Under the pieces are notes generated by a model. The model was not told the origin of the DNA, searched no databases, and saw nothing but the letters and a program-made list of their open reading frames with translations. Below are positions 38,344 to 47,460 of a DNA stretch of 64,000 nt, piece by piece (within the stretch, counting starts at the first letter, position 1; each line of letters begins with the position of its first letter). Made by a program: the position numbers and the translations under genes. Source of the DNA: Psychrobacillus lasiicapitis (lineage in GTDB: Bacteria; Bacillota; Bacilli; Bacillales_A; Planococcaceae); assembly GCF_006861795.1 (NCBI RefSeq), contig NZ_VDGH01000005.1, forward strand, positions 1-64,000, written 5' to 3'.

Positions 38344-39744
38344 TTATTTTGGTGTAATGATATTTCCTGCCTTATCATAATAGCTACCCTCTGGTAACGA
38401 ATCCAAATCATCCTCTAAATTAGTTTTTCCTGATCCTTCACCTGTATTGATATCTTCATCAGCGCCACTATTATCTGAGCTTTTGTTATCAGGGTTATTA
38501 TTACCTGATTTATTACTATCGGAATTACCGTTTTCCACATCTGGTAAACCATCTGCATTTAAATCGATTTCCAAATCAGGGTCGACTACAGGAGTTAGTT
38601 CAGGTGTTAACGAAGATTTTAATATTATTCGGTGAGTCGGCGAATAATAATCTTGACTAACAATTTCTTCATTTTCATAAGGTCCTTTTTTATCAGATAT
38701 AATTCGATAAACAGTTACTTTCAATCCTGGGCTACCTTCTTGAATAAGACTTTCTTCTCCGGCTTTTAAATCAGAAGAATATCGATAAATTGTTCTTGGT
38801 TTCACAACTTGAGTATCACGAACTTCATACTTACCCACCGTTTCAGCAGGAAGAGAGTATAACTCAACTAATAAGCTTGAATCCTTTAAACTCACTTTTA
38901 ATACTGCCGGGTTACTCTTATTTATAAACTTTAGATCTTTGTTAGCATTTAAGTCGATATTTGCCTCTATTCCCGGTTCTAAATATGTTGGCACAACTCC
39001 TTGAGAGTGTCTCTCTACAATTTCAAAATCAGTTTGTAAAATTGTGCTATACAACAATGAAGCGACAAAATCTGCAGTTTCATCATTATATACACCACTT
39101 ATTTCCAACGTTTCTTCAAAAAAAGAAAAGACATCACCTGTAGAAATAACCTGTTCATTTAATGCTGCAATAATTTCTGATAAACCAATTGTATTAATAG
39201 AGACTTCTTCAAGTGAAAATGCAATACGCTCTGATTCTAAGGCTGTTAAATCTACTAAAACTGCTTCAATAGGTATTTTAGATAGTACAGCAACTTGGGC
39301 TTTTATGTTTTCAATAGTTTTTTCTTTGTTTAATAACGAGTTTTCTTCAATCAATGTTAACAATTTAGGATCTATTGTTATTTGAAGAGGAATATGTACT
39401 ATTGAATCTGTTTTCCAAAATGCATACCAAGGCTTTTGCGAAGCGTTTAGGTATTGATTTACAGAAGCTTCTACATCAAAAATGAAATAATTAGTATCTA
39501 AAGTTAAATTAATTCCTTTACCTTCTAAAACTAACTTAGTGTCTCTCTTCCAATCTTCAATCGCTAGTCCTAAACGACTTGTTATTTCTTTTTTATCTAA
39601 ATCTTCTATTTCTATTCCACCGATCGTTGAACCATCTGATTTTGCATCTACTTTTAAAAATGCAATGTTACTTTCTGACAAAAACAAATAGAAAAAGAGC
39701 GTAACTAAACAGATAAGAGTAATAATTTTCGTAAGTATTTTCAT
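38344..39744 (-). CDS. VanW/G5-domain surface protein in the pilus operon
   Basis: 466 residues from ATG at 39744 (third of three consecutive ATGs, best spaced from GGAGG). N-terminal membrane anchor or signal at about 3-24, then a region of unknown fold, a VanW domain (about 195-300, with VFSFFEETLEISGVYNDE and GVVPTYLEPGIEA), a G5 domain (about 305-390), and a low-complexity Asn/Ser/Asp tail. The tail includes DLNADGLPD, a possible calcium loop. VanW and G5 domains are linked to wall binding. First gene of the pilus operon, 28 bases before pilB. Confidence 0.78.
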   Translation of the reverse strand: MKILTKIITLICLVTLFFYLFLSESNIAFLKVDAKSDGSTIGGIEIEDLDKKEITSRLGLAIEDWKRDTKLVLEGKGINLTLDTNYFIFDVEASVNQYLNASQKPWYAFWKTDSIVHIPLQITIDPKLLTLIEENSLLNKEKTIENIKAQVAVLSKIPIEAVLVDLTALESERIAFSLEEVSINTIGLSEIIAALNEQVISTGDVFSFFEETLEISGVYNDETADFVASLLYSTILQTDFEIVERHSQGVVPTYLEPGIEANIDLNANKDLKFINKSNPAVLKVSLKDSSLLVELYSLPAETVGKYEVRDTQVVKPRTIYRYSSDLKAGEESLIQEGSPGLKVTVYRIISDKKGPYENEEIVSQDYYSPTHRIILKSSLTPELTPVVDPDLEIDLNADGLPDVENGNSDSNKSGNNNPDNKSSDNSGADEDINTGEGSGKTNLEDDLDSLPEGSYYDKAGNIITPK

Positions 39745-39991
39745 CATCATTCCTCCGATCAAGACCTTTTCTTTTATTGAATTTTATTTTTCAAACGCTG
39801 TAATTATAATACAATAATGCTACCTTCATTGTATATGACTTTTTTCATACATTAACATAAAATTTATAAATAAATAAAATCTACTTAGCACTTTAGAGGT
39901 ATAAACTTAATGGAAATAAGTCTTATATACCTATTTAACATGTATATTAATTCCAATAAATGTTTTTTATATTTCATGAAATAGCTTCTGA
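39745..39991. other. Intergenic region upstream of the main pilus operon
   Basis: 247 AT-rich bases between the minor pilin operon and the VanW/G5 gene. On the minus strand TATTATAAT near 39800 could be a -10 element, without a clear -35. AGGTATA..TATACCT arms at about 39896-39932 could form a weak terminator for the minor pilin genes. No ORF. Confidence 0.5.
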
Positions 39992-41641
39992 CTAAATTTC
40001 AATCAAAGGCTCTCTTTTGGTTAAATCTGGATTCGTAGCTTGGGTTGGAGGCGTACCAGGGGTACTTGGTGTACCCGGAGTTCCAGGAACCCATGTATTA
40101 TATTGTGGTTCACCAAAATGTATTAAACCCTCACCTTCCATGCTTATCGAATTACCAATAATTGTTCCGGTCACTTTTCCACTATTTCTAACTTCGAAAT
40201 GTGCATTAGGAGCGAAGTATAAAGAAGGACCAACTTTCCCCTCACCTCTTACAATAAATGAGTTACCACCGGAGAGAATATTTCCAAAAATTCGAGTACT
40301 AGAAGCAATTTCTACATTGGCCTTTTGGGCATATAGAGAAGCATATATTTCTGCCCCTCCTCCAAAGTTTTTCCCCAACACTTCACTTCCTGAGTAAAAG
40401 ATTTCTGTGTTTTTATTAGAAGATTCCACATTAAATTTCCCACTCCCTGTTACATAAAATTTATTTTTTACATACATAGTTAATTTGCCGGTTCCTTTTA
40501 TTATTACTTGAGCGCTACCACTAATATCCAAATTATCTAGTACAATTTCTTTATCGCTATCACCTATATCTATGGTCAATATATGACTTCCAGATACTTT
40601 TAAAGTTCCCATCGAAGTATTGTTCTGCACTTTCAAATTAGAAGATCCGTAGTCAGGCGAAATATAGTTACTAGATAGCTTATAGCTTGGAATGGCCGGA
40701 AACGTAGGTAGTTCCGGTAAGCTTCCCATATTAGTACCATTTACTTGAGGGGAAAATCCCATATAGGCGGGTTGCGTTAAAGCAGTCGTTTCTGAACCGC
40801 TAGGTACGTAAAAGGAGCCATTGATAGTAGGGACACCCCAGTCAATCGTTATACTTTTTGCACCTGGTTTCAAAGTTGCTATATTCCCTGTTACAGTTGA
40901 ACTTTTTATCTTAATTTCATTTTTCACCATTATTGCTGTATTTTCGGGCAAACCTTCAACTAGGCCTCCCCCATGTCCTGGTGTTCCTGGGGTGCCCGGT
41001 ATCTCTGGAGTTCCAGGATCTCCTAGATTTCCAACTTTTAAATTGACGATTAGTTTTTGTTTAACGGTTCGCTCTTTATCACCGATTGAACCAACCGATG
41101 TGAGTTTATACTCAAGAGCCTCACTATTTTCCTTTTCTCTGGTGATGGTTACTGTTGCGGTTTGATTGGTTTTAACATCATTTTCATTGTAGTTCTCCTC
41201 AAAATTGAATCTATCTTTAAAGTTAATGCTATCCGATTTTACTATCCAAGATTCGGGCAAGTCTTTTTTTATCTTAGCTAAATAGTAATCTTCTAATGTA
41301 GTTGCAAAGTTAAAATTAAATCCTGTTTGATCTTTTAAAGGGCGTTTATAATATTCATCTTGTGCTTTTTTATAGTCGTCTATAGTTTTTTGATATGCAT
41401 ATTCGTATGCCTGTTGCAATTTATCCTCCATATCTTTCCTAGTTACAACAATTCCGGCTTCAGCTATATAAAAAGTGGATTGATCAGTGCGTTCATTCCC
41501 TGATAATTTCAAACTATTATTAGTCACTACTAATATACTTACCCCTAAAACACTAAAAAGAACTAATATCATTAATACACCTAAAAGTGTAAAACCATTT
41601 GAATCTAAATTCCAAGCCTTTTTGAAACTTATGAATTTCAA
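39992..41641 (-). CDS. Large minor prepilin (PilX/GspK-like) with beta-rich passenger
   Basis: 549 residues. The leader ends SNG and is followed by FTLLGVLMILVLFSVLGVSI; position +5 is Gly rather than Glu, as in GspK-type tip subunits. IAEAGIVVTRKDME at 59-72 is the usual PilX/GspK motif. After a stalk to about 205 comes a GTP-rich linker (207-226), a repetitive beta-strand region with many ...VxGSGxxxV... rungs (about 230-510) suggesting a beta-helix, a second PGTP linker (518-533) and a short tail. Likely displayed at the pilus tip. Stops and starts within three bases of its upstream neighbour. Confidence 0.8.
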   Translation of the reverse strand: MKFISFKKAWNLDSNGFTLLGVLMILVLFSVLGVSILVVTNNSLKLSGNERTDQSTFYIAEAGIVVTRKDMEDKLQQAYEYAYQKTIDDYKKAQDEYYKRPLKDQTGFNFNFATTLEDYYLAKIKKDLPESWIVKSDSINFKDRFNFEENYNENDVKTNQTATVTITREKENSEALEYKLTSVGSIGDKERTVKQKLIVNLKVGNLGDPGTPEIPGTPGTPGHGGGLVEGLPENTAIMVKNEIKIKSSTVTGNIATLKPGAKSITIDWGVPTINGSFYVPSGSETTALTQPAYMGFSPQVNGTNMGSLPELPTFPAIPSYKLSSNYISPDYGSSNLKVQNNTSMGTLKVSGSHILTIDIGDSDKEIVLDNLDISGSAQVIIKGTGKLTMYVKNKFYVTGSGKFNVESSNKNTEIFYSGSEVLGKNFGGGAEIYASLYAQKANVEIASSTRIFGNILSGGNSFIVRGEGKVGPSLYFAPNAHFEVRNSGKVTGTIIGNSISMEGEGLIHFGEPQYNTWVPGTPGTPSTPGTPPTQATNPDLTKREPLIEI

Positions 41642-41643
41642 AC

Positions 41644-42075
41644 TTACTCATCACCTTTCCTTAGATAAACTTCAGTTTTTTCAGTCTTTTCTACTCCTAC
41701 TCCATTAGAACTTTCTATTTCGATGATCCACTTATTGTTTTCGCTTGTCACATGAAAGCGTTTAATGGAACTAGCTATGACAACACCATTTCTATTAATT
41801 GTATTACCATCAAGAGAGTAGTTGATACCATTTAACTCTATTTTACTATTATTGATTATTTGAGGATCTTCAGTTTTTCTTATATCTTTTGTAATCATTT
41901 TTAAAGCATAAGATATATCGGTTAGTTGATTGTTTTTCTCAAGTTGACTTTTGTATTGTTTGGTGCCAGACATTAACACACTATAAACTATCAACATTAC
42001 TATACTAGCAAGCACAATAGCTGCAAGAAGTTCTACGAGCGTGATGCCTTTACCATTATTCAAGTGTTTGCGCAT
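41644..42075 (-). CDS. Minor prepilin, PilW/ComGF-like
   Basis: 143 residues. Class III signal NGKG then ITLVELLAAIVLASIVMLI with Glu+5. The remainder is a small globular domain (LTDISYALKMITKDIRK, IEIESSNGVG). It sits in the pilV-pilW-pilX-type cluster with three- and four-base gaps, so it is cotranscribed and probably part of a priming/tip complex. Confidence 0.8.
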   Translation of the reverse strand: MRKHLNNGKGITLVELLAAIVLASIVMLIVYSVLMSGTKQYKSQLEKNNQLTDISYALKMITKDIRKTEDPQIINNSKIELNGINYSLDGNTINRNGVVIASSIKRFHVTSENNKWIIEIESSNGVGVEKTEKTEVYLRKGDE

Positions 42076-42078
42076 AAT

Positions 42079-42519
42079 TTATGACCCCCATTCTAAAATC
42101 GTTTCCATTTTAGCTCTAGGACGTGTTCCATTCTCTGTTTCAAAAACTTCTATTACTAAATAAGACATTCCAGGATAAGTATGCTTCTTTAATTTTAAAT
42201 AAATGTATAAACCATCAATCGTTTTTGTAAACTTCTGTTCACCAGGATTAGTAGATGTAAGTTGTTTATATCTTAGATTTTTTCTTATTTCATCAATACC
42301 AGAGTTATAATCTCCATTTCTACTAATCTCGTATATTTGTTCCATTTCCGATTGTGCTACATAAGTTGCATCCACCACTTCTTCTGAAGTTTTACTGGTT
42401 CTAGCAGACTGTATAAATAATGAAAAGAATGTAGTGATAATAATAGTAATTAAAATAATAGATACTAGTATTTCAATAAGAGTTAATCCCTTTGTATTTA
42501 AACGAGCACTAAACTTCAT
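42079..42519 (-). CDS. Minor prepilin, PilV-like
   Basis: 146 residues from ATG at 42519 (AAAGGA 11 bases upstream). Signal NTKG then LTLIEILVSIILITIIITT with Glu+5, then VDATYVAQSEMEQIYE, a typical PilV/GspI-like helix with AQxxxE. First gene of the minor pilin operon. An in-frame ATG at 42552 has no SD. Preceded by the terminator of the GGDEF gene, so the operon has its own promoter. Confidence 0.8.
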   Translation of the reverse strand: MKFSARLNTKGLTLIEILVSIILITIIITTFFSLFIQSARTSKTSEEVVDATYVAQSEMEQIYEISRNGDYNSGIDEIRKNLRYKQLTSTNPGEQKFTKTIDGLYIYLKLKKHTYPGMSYLVIEVFETENGTRPRAKMETILEWGS

Positions 42520-42563
42520 TGTGTTTTCATTCCTTTTTCCTATGGTTTGCATTTATAGGTATT

Positions 42564-42596
42564 AAAAAAAACCAATTAGCATAATCTAATTGGTTA
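42564..42596 (-). terminator. Rho-independent terminator after the GGDEF gene
   Basis: Minus strand: AACCAATTAG-ATTATG-CTAATTGGTT then TTTTTTTT. Perfect 10-bp stem, 24 bases past the stop at 42620. Confidence 0.9.
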
Positions 42597-42619
42597 TTGG
42601 TTCTATTTCACTATAACAT

Positions 42620-44323
42620 TTACCTTACATACTCCGCAACTCGATTCCTACCCGCCTGCTTAGCACCCGTATACAACGCCCGATCCGCATTTCGTAGAAG
42701 TGACATGCCTTCGTCGCTGTCTTCTGGTGCAGTTGAAATTCCGATACTAGCCGTAATGAAAATGATTTGCTCACCAGCCGTTTGGTCTAAATCCGATTGG
42801 ACGATGAATGGAGTTTGTTCTATTTTTAGTCGAAGCTGTTCGGCGACATGGAATGCTTCTGTTTTCGTATAATTTGGAAGTAAGACGACAAATTCTTCTC
42901 CACCATATCTTGCAACCGTACCGCTACTACCTATTTCCCTTTTTATAATTTGGGCAAATTCTTTTAATATGAGATTTCCGCTATGATGGCCAAACGTATC
43001 ATTGACTGCCTTGAATTTATCGATATCCATCATGATGAGAGACAAGCTACTATGCTGACCGAGTGATAATTTTTCCATATCTGATTCTAGTTGCCTATCT
43101 AGGTATCGGTAATTATGCAATTTCGTTAATTCACAACGTTCACTTTTAGCAAGTGCTTCTCTAACATATTTCGCCTTTTCTACAGAAACAGCAAAATAAG
43201 AGCAGAGTAAATGTACGATTTTAAGCTGATATGCTTCAAATGAATATTTGTTGCGAGATGCTAAGACTAAGACACCTTCTATTTTTTTATTGCGATAAAC
43301 TGGCACACACATCACACTTTGCATCTCTAAACTTAGAAATGGAGGTTTTATGTGAAGCCATTCACTTTGTTTATTGTACAAGGTAGGAACCCCTTTTTCA
43401 TAAACAATTCCTGCAAGGCTTTGTTCCAGCTCTTCATGAGCAAAATGTAGGTCTTTGTTTTCTCCATCTTCAATAGCTCGTAAAATTTCAAAGCTTCCAT
43501 ATAAATCATCCACTATATAAGCAGCATCTATGGGGAACATATTAGCAATTCTTTCGATGAACATATCGATAATCTCTTTACTGGTCATCCGCTCCGCTAA
43601 TTCATGTCCAAATTCACTAGCTTTGTTCAAATCACTATTCACTTTTTCCGAATCGCTATAAAGCCTTATTAATAGAGTGATTAATATAAAGGGGATTCCG
43701 AGCAGTGCAAATGCACTTGTCCCTACATAGCTTTGAAGAAAATATAAGCTTAAGCCAAAAGGCAAAGTCATCAGTAATCCTATTAGATCCCATCCAAAAT
43801 CTTTCGTGAAAAATTTAGGCTTAAGACCTGTCACTACATCGCGCACATATAAAAATAGATGATTAAGAAGTACGTATAAAAAAGCATAAATAGAACCGTA
43901 AATTAATACATCCTTCACTACTAGCGAGCCTAAATCAAATCCGAGAACATGAGTAATGGTCCCACATAGAATAGAAACTAAAAAAAACATAAAGGAACTA
44001 TAAACGATCCGGTACGCATTCTCTCGATTCGTTTTCATATGATAAGCAATTGGTATTAAAAATAATTGCATAACTAGCAATTCTGCAAATATACCATAAT
44101 TCAAAAAGACTACTAACGTAACCCACTGCACAAGAAACATAGTAGTTCCAGAAATAAAAAAAGGAAAAATAGTCGTCAGTAATCCCAAAACAATTAATAA
44201 AGACAAAGTTCCCCAATCGATTTGCCGTATAGGTGCGTATTCAAAAGCTAAATATGTCCCAAGAGGCACCACTAATAGCCATAAAATATAAATATTCTTT
44301 TTTGCCTTATCCGAAATATTCAT
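42620..44323 (-). CDS. Membrane GAF-GGDEF diguanylate cyclase
   Basis: 567 residues: about seven membrane helices (about 10-230), a GAF domain (about 245-400) and a C-terminal GGDEF domain with active site RYGGEEF and MDIDKFKAVNDTFGHHSG. The catalytic residues are intact, so it should make c-di-GMP. The inhibitory RxxD site, expected five residues before GGEEF, reads GSSG, so product inhibition is probably lost. ATG at 44323 follows GAGGTGG. It lies between folC and the pilus genes on the same strand but has its own terminator. Confidence 0.9.
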   Translation of the reverse strand: MNISDKAKKNIYILWLLVVPLGTYLAFEYAPIRQIDWGTLSLLIVLGLLTTIFPFFISGTTMFLVQWVTLVVFLNYGIFAELLVMQLFLIPIAYHMKTNRENAYRIVYSSFMFFLVSILCGTITHVLGFDLGSLVVKDVLIYGSIYAFLYVLLNHLFLYVRDVVTGLKPKFFTKDFGWDLIGLLMTLPFGLSLYFLQSYVGTSAFALLGIPFILITLLIRLYSDSEKVNSDLNKASEFGHELAERMTSKEIIDMFIERIANMFPIDAAYIVDDLYGSFEILRAIEDGENKDLHFAHEELEQSLAGIVYEKGVPTLYNKQSEWLHIKPPFLSLEMQSVMCVPVYRNKKIEGVLVLASRNKYSFEAYQLKIVHLLCSYFAVSVEKAKYVREALAKSERCELTKLHNYRYLDRQLESDMEKLSLGQHSSLSLIMMDIDKFKAVNDTFGHHSGNLILKEFAQIIKREIGSSGTVARYGGEEFVVLLPNYTKTEAFHVAEQLRLKIEQTPFIVQSDLDQTAGEQIIFITASIGISTAPEDSDEGMSLLRNADRALYTGAKQAGRNRVAEYVR

Positions 44324-44421
44324 AGAACTATTTTCCACCTCATTAGTATATTTTAACTAATCCAAATAGCACATCTACTACTTGCATATTATTGTACCAC
44401 GGAATTTATAGAATTTTTAAA

Positions 44422-45654
44422 TTACCAATTAACTATTTTTGCTCTTATTTCTGTAAGGAAATATAGAGAACCTGTGACAATAGTTATATCAGAATTGTCT
44501 TTATTTTTAAAATGTATTTTGTTTATATCTTTAGTAATACATTTTTCACTATGTTGACTGTGGCTGTATAAAATGTTAGCCGGAAGCGCCCGTTCATGAT
44601 GAAAGTCCACAAACTGAAAAGAAGTGGCAACTCCCTCTAATTTTCTTAGCATGTATATATAATCTTTGTCTTTCAAGATGCCAACGACAAAGTGGACATT
44701 TTTGTTCGGAAATACATCTTTGATTGTTTCTACTAATGCATCTATACTTGCCTCGTTATGTGCACCATCAAAATAGATGTCTTCTTCTACTCTTTCCATT
44801 CTACCCAGTAAGCTAGCTTTTTTTACCGCTTGTTGAACAATGCTTTCCTTTAAAGGGACATCACTTTCTATTAGTGCCGTGATTGCTAATGCCATATTCG
44901 ATAATTGATGTTTACCTAACATTTGAGGTTGTAAATCATTGTAAGTAATCTTGCCAAATGTATACGTATTTTCTTGTACAGAAAAGTTTTTTCCAAGCTC
45001 CAATATACGTGCGTTTTGTTCACTAGCAACTTCCTGAACAATATGTTTTGCACCTTCTGGAAGTGCACCTATTATTAATTTGCTGTTCGGTTTTATAATT
45101 CCTGCTTTATGCCAACTTATTTGTTCGATTGTATCTCCTAAAAAATTCGTATGATCGATGGATATGCTCGGAATTACGGCGATAGATTGGTCCATAACAT
45201 TTGTACTGTCCCATCTCCCCCCCATGCCCGTCTCGATAAAAACAAAATCTAGCTGGATTTGTTCAAAAACGAGAAATGCAACGACAGTTAATAATTCAAA
45301 ATCAGTTAACATGCCACTTATCTCCGCCGCTTGCATTTTCCGGAAAGCCTCATCCATCTGTTGCTCCGTTACGTTTTGCCCGTTTAGCTGAATTTGATCA
45401 TGCACATCCACGATACTTGGTGAATTAAAGCTTCCATAAGTCAGACCATGTTCTTTTGCAAGTGCACTTAAAAAGGCAATGGTTGATCCTTTACCATTTG
45501 TACCAGCCACATGGATAACACGGTGCTTATTTTGTGGATTTCCGAGTTTTTTTAATGCTTTTTGTATGGATGCAAGCCCTGGTTTTATCACTGTTTCACT
45601 CTCTATATCCCACTTTTTTTTGTATATATTAAAATTAGTTATTTCCACGTACAT
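44422..45654 (-). CDS. folC: Folylpolyglutamate synthase/dihydrofolate synthase
   Basis: Mur-ligase family enzyme adding Glu to dihydropteroate and folates; 410 residues. P-loop HVAGTNGKGST at 48-58, SPSIVDVHDQI (omega-loop side), ETGMGGRWDSTN near 142 and FDGAHNEAS near 300. Located between the GGDEF gene and the divergent ATP-grasp pair; in B. subtilis folC lies between comC and valS. Last residues are typical. Confidence 0.95.
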   Translation of the reverse strand: MYVEITNFNIYKKKWDIESETVIKPGLASIQKALKKLGNPQNKHRVIHVAGTNGKGSTIAFLSALAKEHGLTYGSFNSPSIVDVHDQIQLNGQNVTEQQMDEAFRKMQAAEISGMLTDFELLTVVAFLVFEQIQLDFVFIETGMGGRWDSTNVMDQSIAVIPSISIDHTNFLGDTIEQISWHKAGIIKPNSKLIIGALPEGAKHIVQEVASEQNARILELGKNFSVQENTYTFGKITYNDLQPQMLGKHQLSNMALAITALIESDVPLKESIVQQAVKKASLLGRMERVEEDIYFDGAHNEASIDALVETIKDVFPNKNVHFVVGILKDKDYIYMLRKLEGVATSFQFVDFHHERALPANILYSHSQHSEKCITKDINKIHFKNKDNSDITIVTGSLYFLTEIRAKIVNW

Positions 45655-45736
45655 TACCCTACTTTCGTCTTTGTTCTTTTCGTGCTAAACTTCTTATGAA
45701 CACCATTATAACACGCAATCGAAGGGGTCTTTCATT

Positions 45737-46615
45737 ATGCAAACATGTTGGATTGTATACAACGGTAGTCTTACTCATGATAAATTTATCGAACAAGCGC
45801 TCCTCCTTCAAGAAGCTGCTGAAAAACAAGGAATCCAAGCAATATTAGTGAAGAACTATGAGCTGCTTATTAATGTCCAGGAATACTTATCAACGAGACC
45901 AGATTTTGTCGTCTTTCTTGATAAAGATATATTGCTGGCCAAATATTTGAAAAACCAAGGCATTCCTGTTTTTAATGATCCGAATGTCATTGAAATTTGT
46001 GACAATAAAGCGCAGCAATATCTTGCTTTAGCACAAGCATTGGTGCCAATGCCCTTAACAATTATCGCACCGAAAGTGTATCCCGAATTTTCGATTGTGC
46101 ATACAGGTTATTATGAACAAGTGATAGAAAAATTAAAGCTTCCTATGATCATAAAAGAAGCACATGGATCATTTGGAATGCGTGTCTACCTAATCGAAAC
46201 TAGAGAGCAATTTTACGAGAAAGTGGAAGAACTTAGAGGAATCGAGTATGTATTCCAACAATTTATAGAGAATAGTCGTGGACGAGATATACGCGTGAAT
46301 GTTGTAGGCGGTCAAGTTGTCGCTTGCATGCATCGCCAATCTGAAACAGATTTCCGTGCCAACATAACAAACGGTGGAACTGCCTCTCCTATTATTTTGA
46401 CGGAAAGACAAAAAGAAGTAGCCATTCAAGCTGCTGCTGCATTAAATGCGGAATTTGCGGGAGTCGATTTGTTATTTGGCGACGATGACGAGCCATTAGT
46501 ATGTGAAGTAAACGGCGTTGCCCATATTCGTAATCTTTATAATGTAACCGGTATTAATGTTGGAGATTATATGATTAGTTATATACTTTCGAAAGTTGGA
46601 GCGGTTACAATATGA
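45737..46615 (+). CDS. ATP-grasp ligase, RimK-like (first of tandem pair)
   Basis: 292-residue ATP-grasp enzyme. The N-terminal Rossmann-like domain runs to about 95. The ATP-binding part has LPMIIKEAHGSFGMRVYLIE near 135-154, then VFQQFIENSRGRDIRVNVVGG with the basic residues of RimK-type ligases, and metal ligands in CEVNGVAHIRNLYNVTG near 257. It would join a carboxylate to an amine, often Glu or a peptide; substrate unknown. SD AAGGGG. Its stop overlaps the next start by four bases. Confidence 0.85.
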   Translation: MQTCWIVYNGSLTHDKFIEQALLLQEAAEKQGIQAILVKNYELLINVQEYLSTRPDFVVFLDKDILLAKYLKNQGIPVFNDPNVIEICDNKAQQYLALAQALVPMPLTIIAPKVYPEFSIVHTGYYEQVIEKLKLPMIIKEAHGSFGMRVYLIETREQFYEKVEELRGIEYVFQQFIENSRGRDIRVNVVGGQVVACMHRQSETDFRANITNGGTASPIILTERQKEVAIQAAAALNAEFAGVDLLFGDDDEPLVCEVNGVAHIRNLYNVTGINVGDYMISYILSKVGAVTI

Positions 46616-47424
46616 ACGGCTTATTGATTTATGAATTAAAAGAAATAGAGCGAAATAAAAGTTTTATAGATCGACTAATAACGGCTGCAAAGAGCCATGG
46701 AATTACTCTAACCGTTATAGATGATCAAAATCCAGCAATTCCGGAAGCTGACTTCATCTTTTTTAGAACCAGGAATCCAAAGCTTGCTAAGAAATTAGAA
46801 CAACGCAGGATCCCAATGTTTAATCGTGCAGAAGTTAACGTGATTGCTAACGATAAATTAAAAGCCATTCAGCTCGTCCAGCTTCTAGGAATAGCCACTG
46901 TCCCAACAAAGAGAATACACAGTATTTCCGATATCAACGATTACCCAACTGTGTTAAAAACGGTTGATGGATACGGTGGAACACAAGTAGAGCTTAGTCA
47001 AACAAAAGAAGATGCGCTGCTCTTCCTAGAAAAACACGAGGCCCAAACAATCATCGCACAAACCTATATCGAAACAAACGCAACAGATGTGCGTGTATTT
47101 ATGTTAGGCGATGAAGTTGTTGGTGCAGTGAAACGCATCGGTGCTGAAAATAGCTTCAAATCTAACTTTACACTTGGCGGTACAGTCGAAAAATATATAC
47201 TAAATAGTGAACAAGCTGCAGATGTTCAAAAAATCGCTAAAGCATTGAAAAGTGATTACATCGGAATAGACTTTCTACTGCTACCAGATGGCACTTGGCT
47301 GTTCAATGAAATCGAAGATCCGGTTGGAGCAAGGTCCTATTTCGCAACGACCGGTGAGGACATTGCTATACCGATTATGAATCATATAAATAAAAAATTA
47401 ACTGAAAAAGAGCGCGCCAATTGA
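46612..47424 (+). CDS. ATP-grasp ligase, RimK-like (second of tandem pair)
   Basis: 270-residue paralogue of the upstream gene, more divergent. Nucleotide-binding segment TVLKTVDGYGGTQVELSQ near 113-130, then AQTYIETNATDVRVFMLGDEVV, and the C-terminal metal site FNEIEDPVGARSYFATTG, in which the usual NxN pattern is NEIED. ATGA overlap with the first gene implies coordinated synthesis and possibly a heteromeric or two-step reaction. No precursor peptide gene is visible beside it. Confidence 0.83.
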   Translation: MNGLLIYELKEIERNKSFIDRLITAAKSHGITLTVIDDQNPAIPEADFIFFRTRNPKLAKKLEQRRIPMFNRAEVNVIANDKLKAIQLVQLLGIATVPTKRIHSISDINDYPTVLKTVDGYGGTQVELSQTKEDALLFLEKHEAQTIIAQTYIETNATDVRVFMLGDEVVGAVKRIGAENSFKSNFTLGGTVEKYILNSEQAADVQKIAKALKSDYIGIDFLLLPDGTWLFNEIEDPVGARSYFATTGEDIAIPIMNHINKKLTEKERAN

Positions 47425-47446
47425 TAATTGGCTGCGCTCTTTTTTC
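47410..47446 (+). terminator. Terminator of the ATP-grasp pair, overlapping its stop codon
   Basis: GAGCGC and CCAATT pair with ATTGG and GCGCTC, followed by TTTTTT. The 5' arm lies within the last codons and the TGA stop (47422-47424) is in the loop region. Confidence 0.87.
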
Positions 47447-47460
47447 CGGGATTATGGAAA

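Noticed and set aside
39992-41641. Collagen-like triple-helix domain in the large minor pilin
   Set aside because: The GTP/PGTP stretches are only a few triplets and interrupted, fitting flexible linkers better than a collagen helix.
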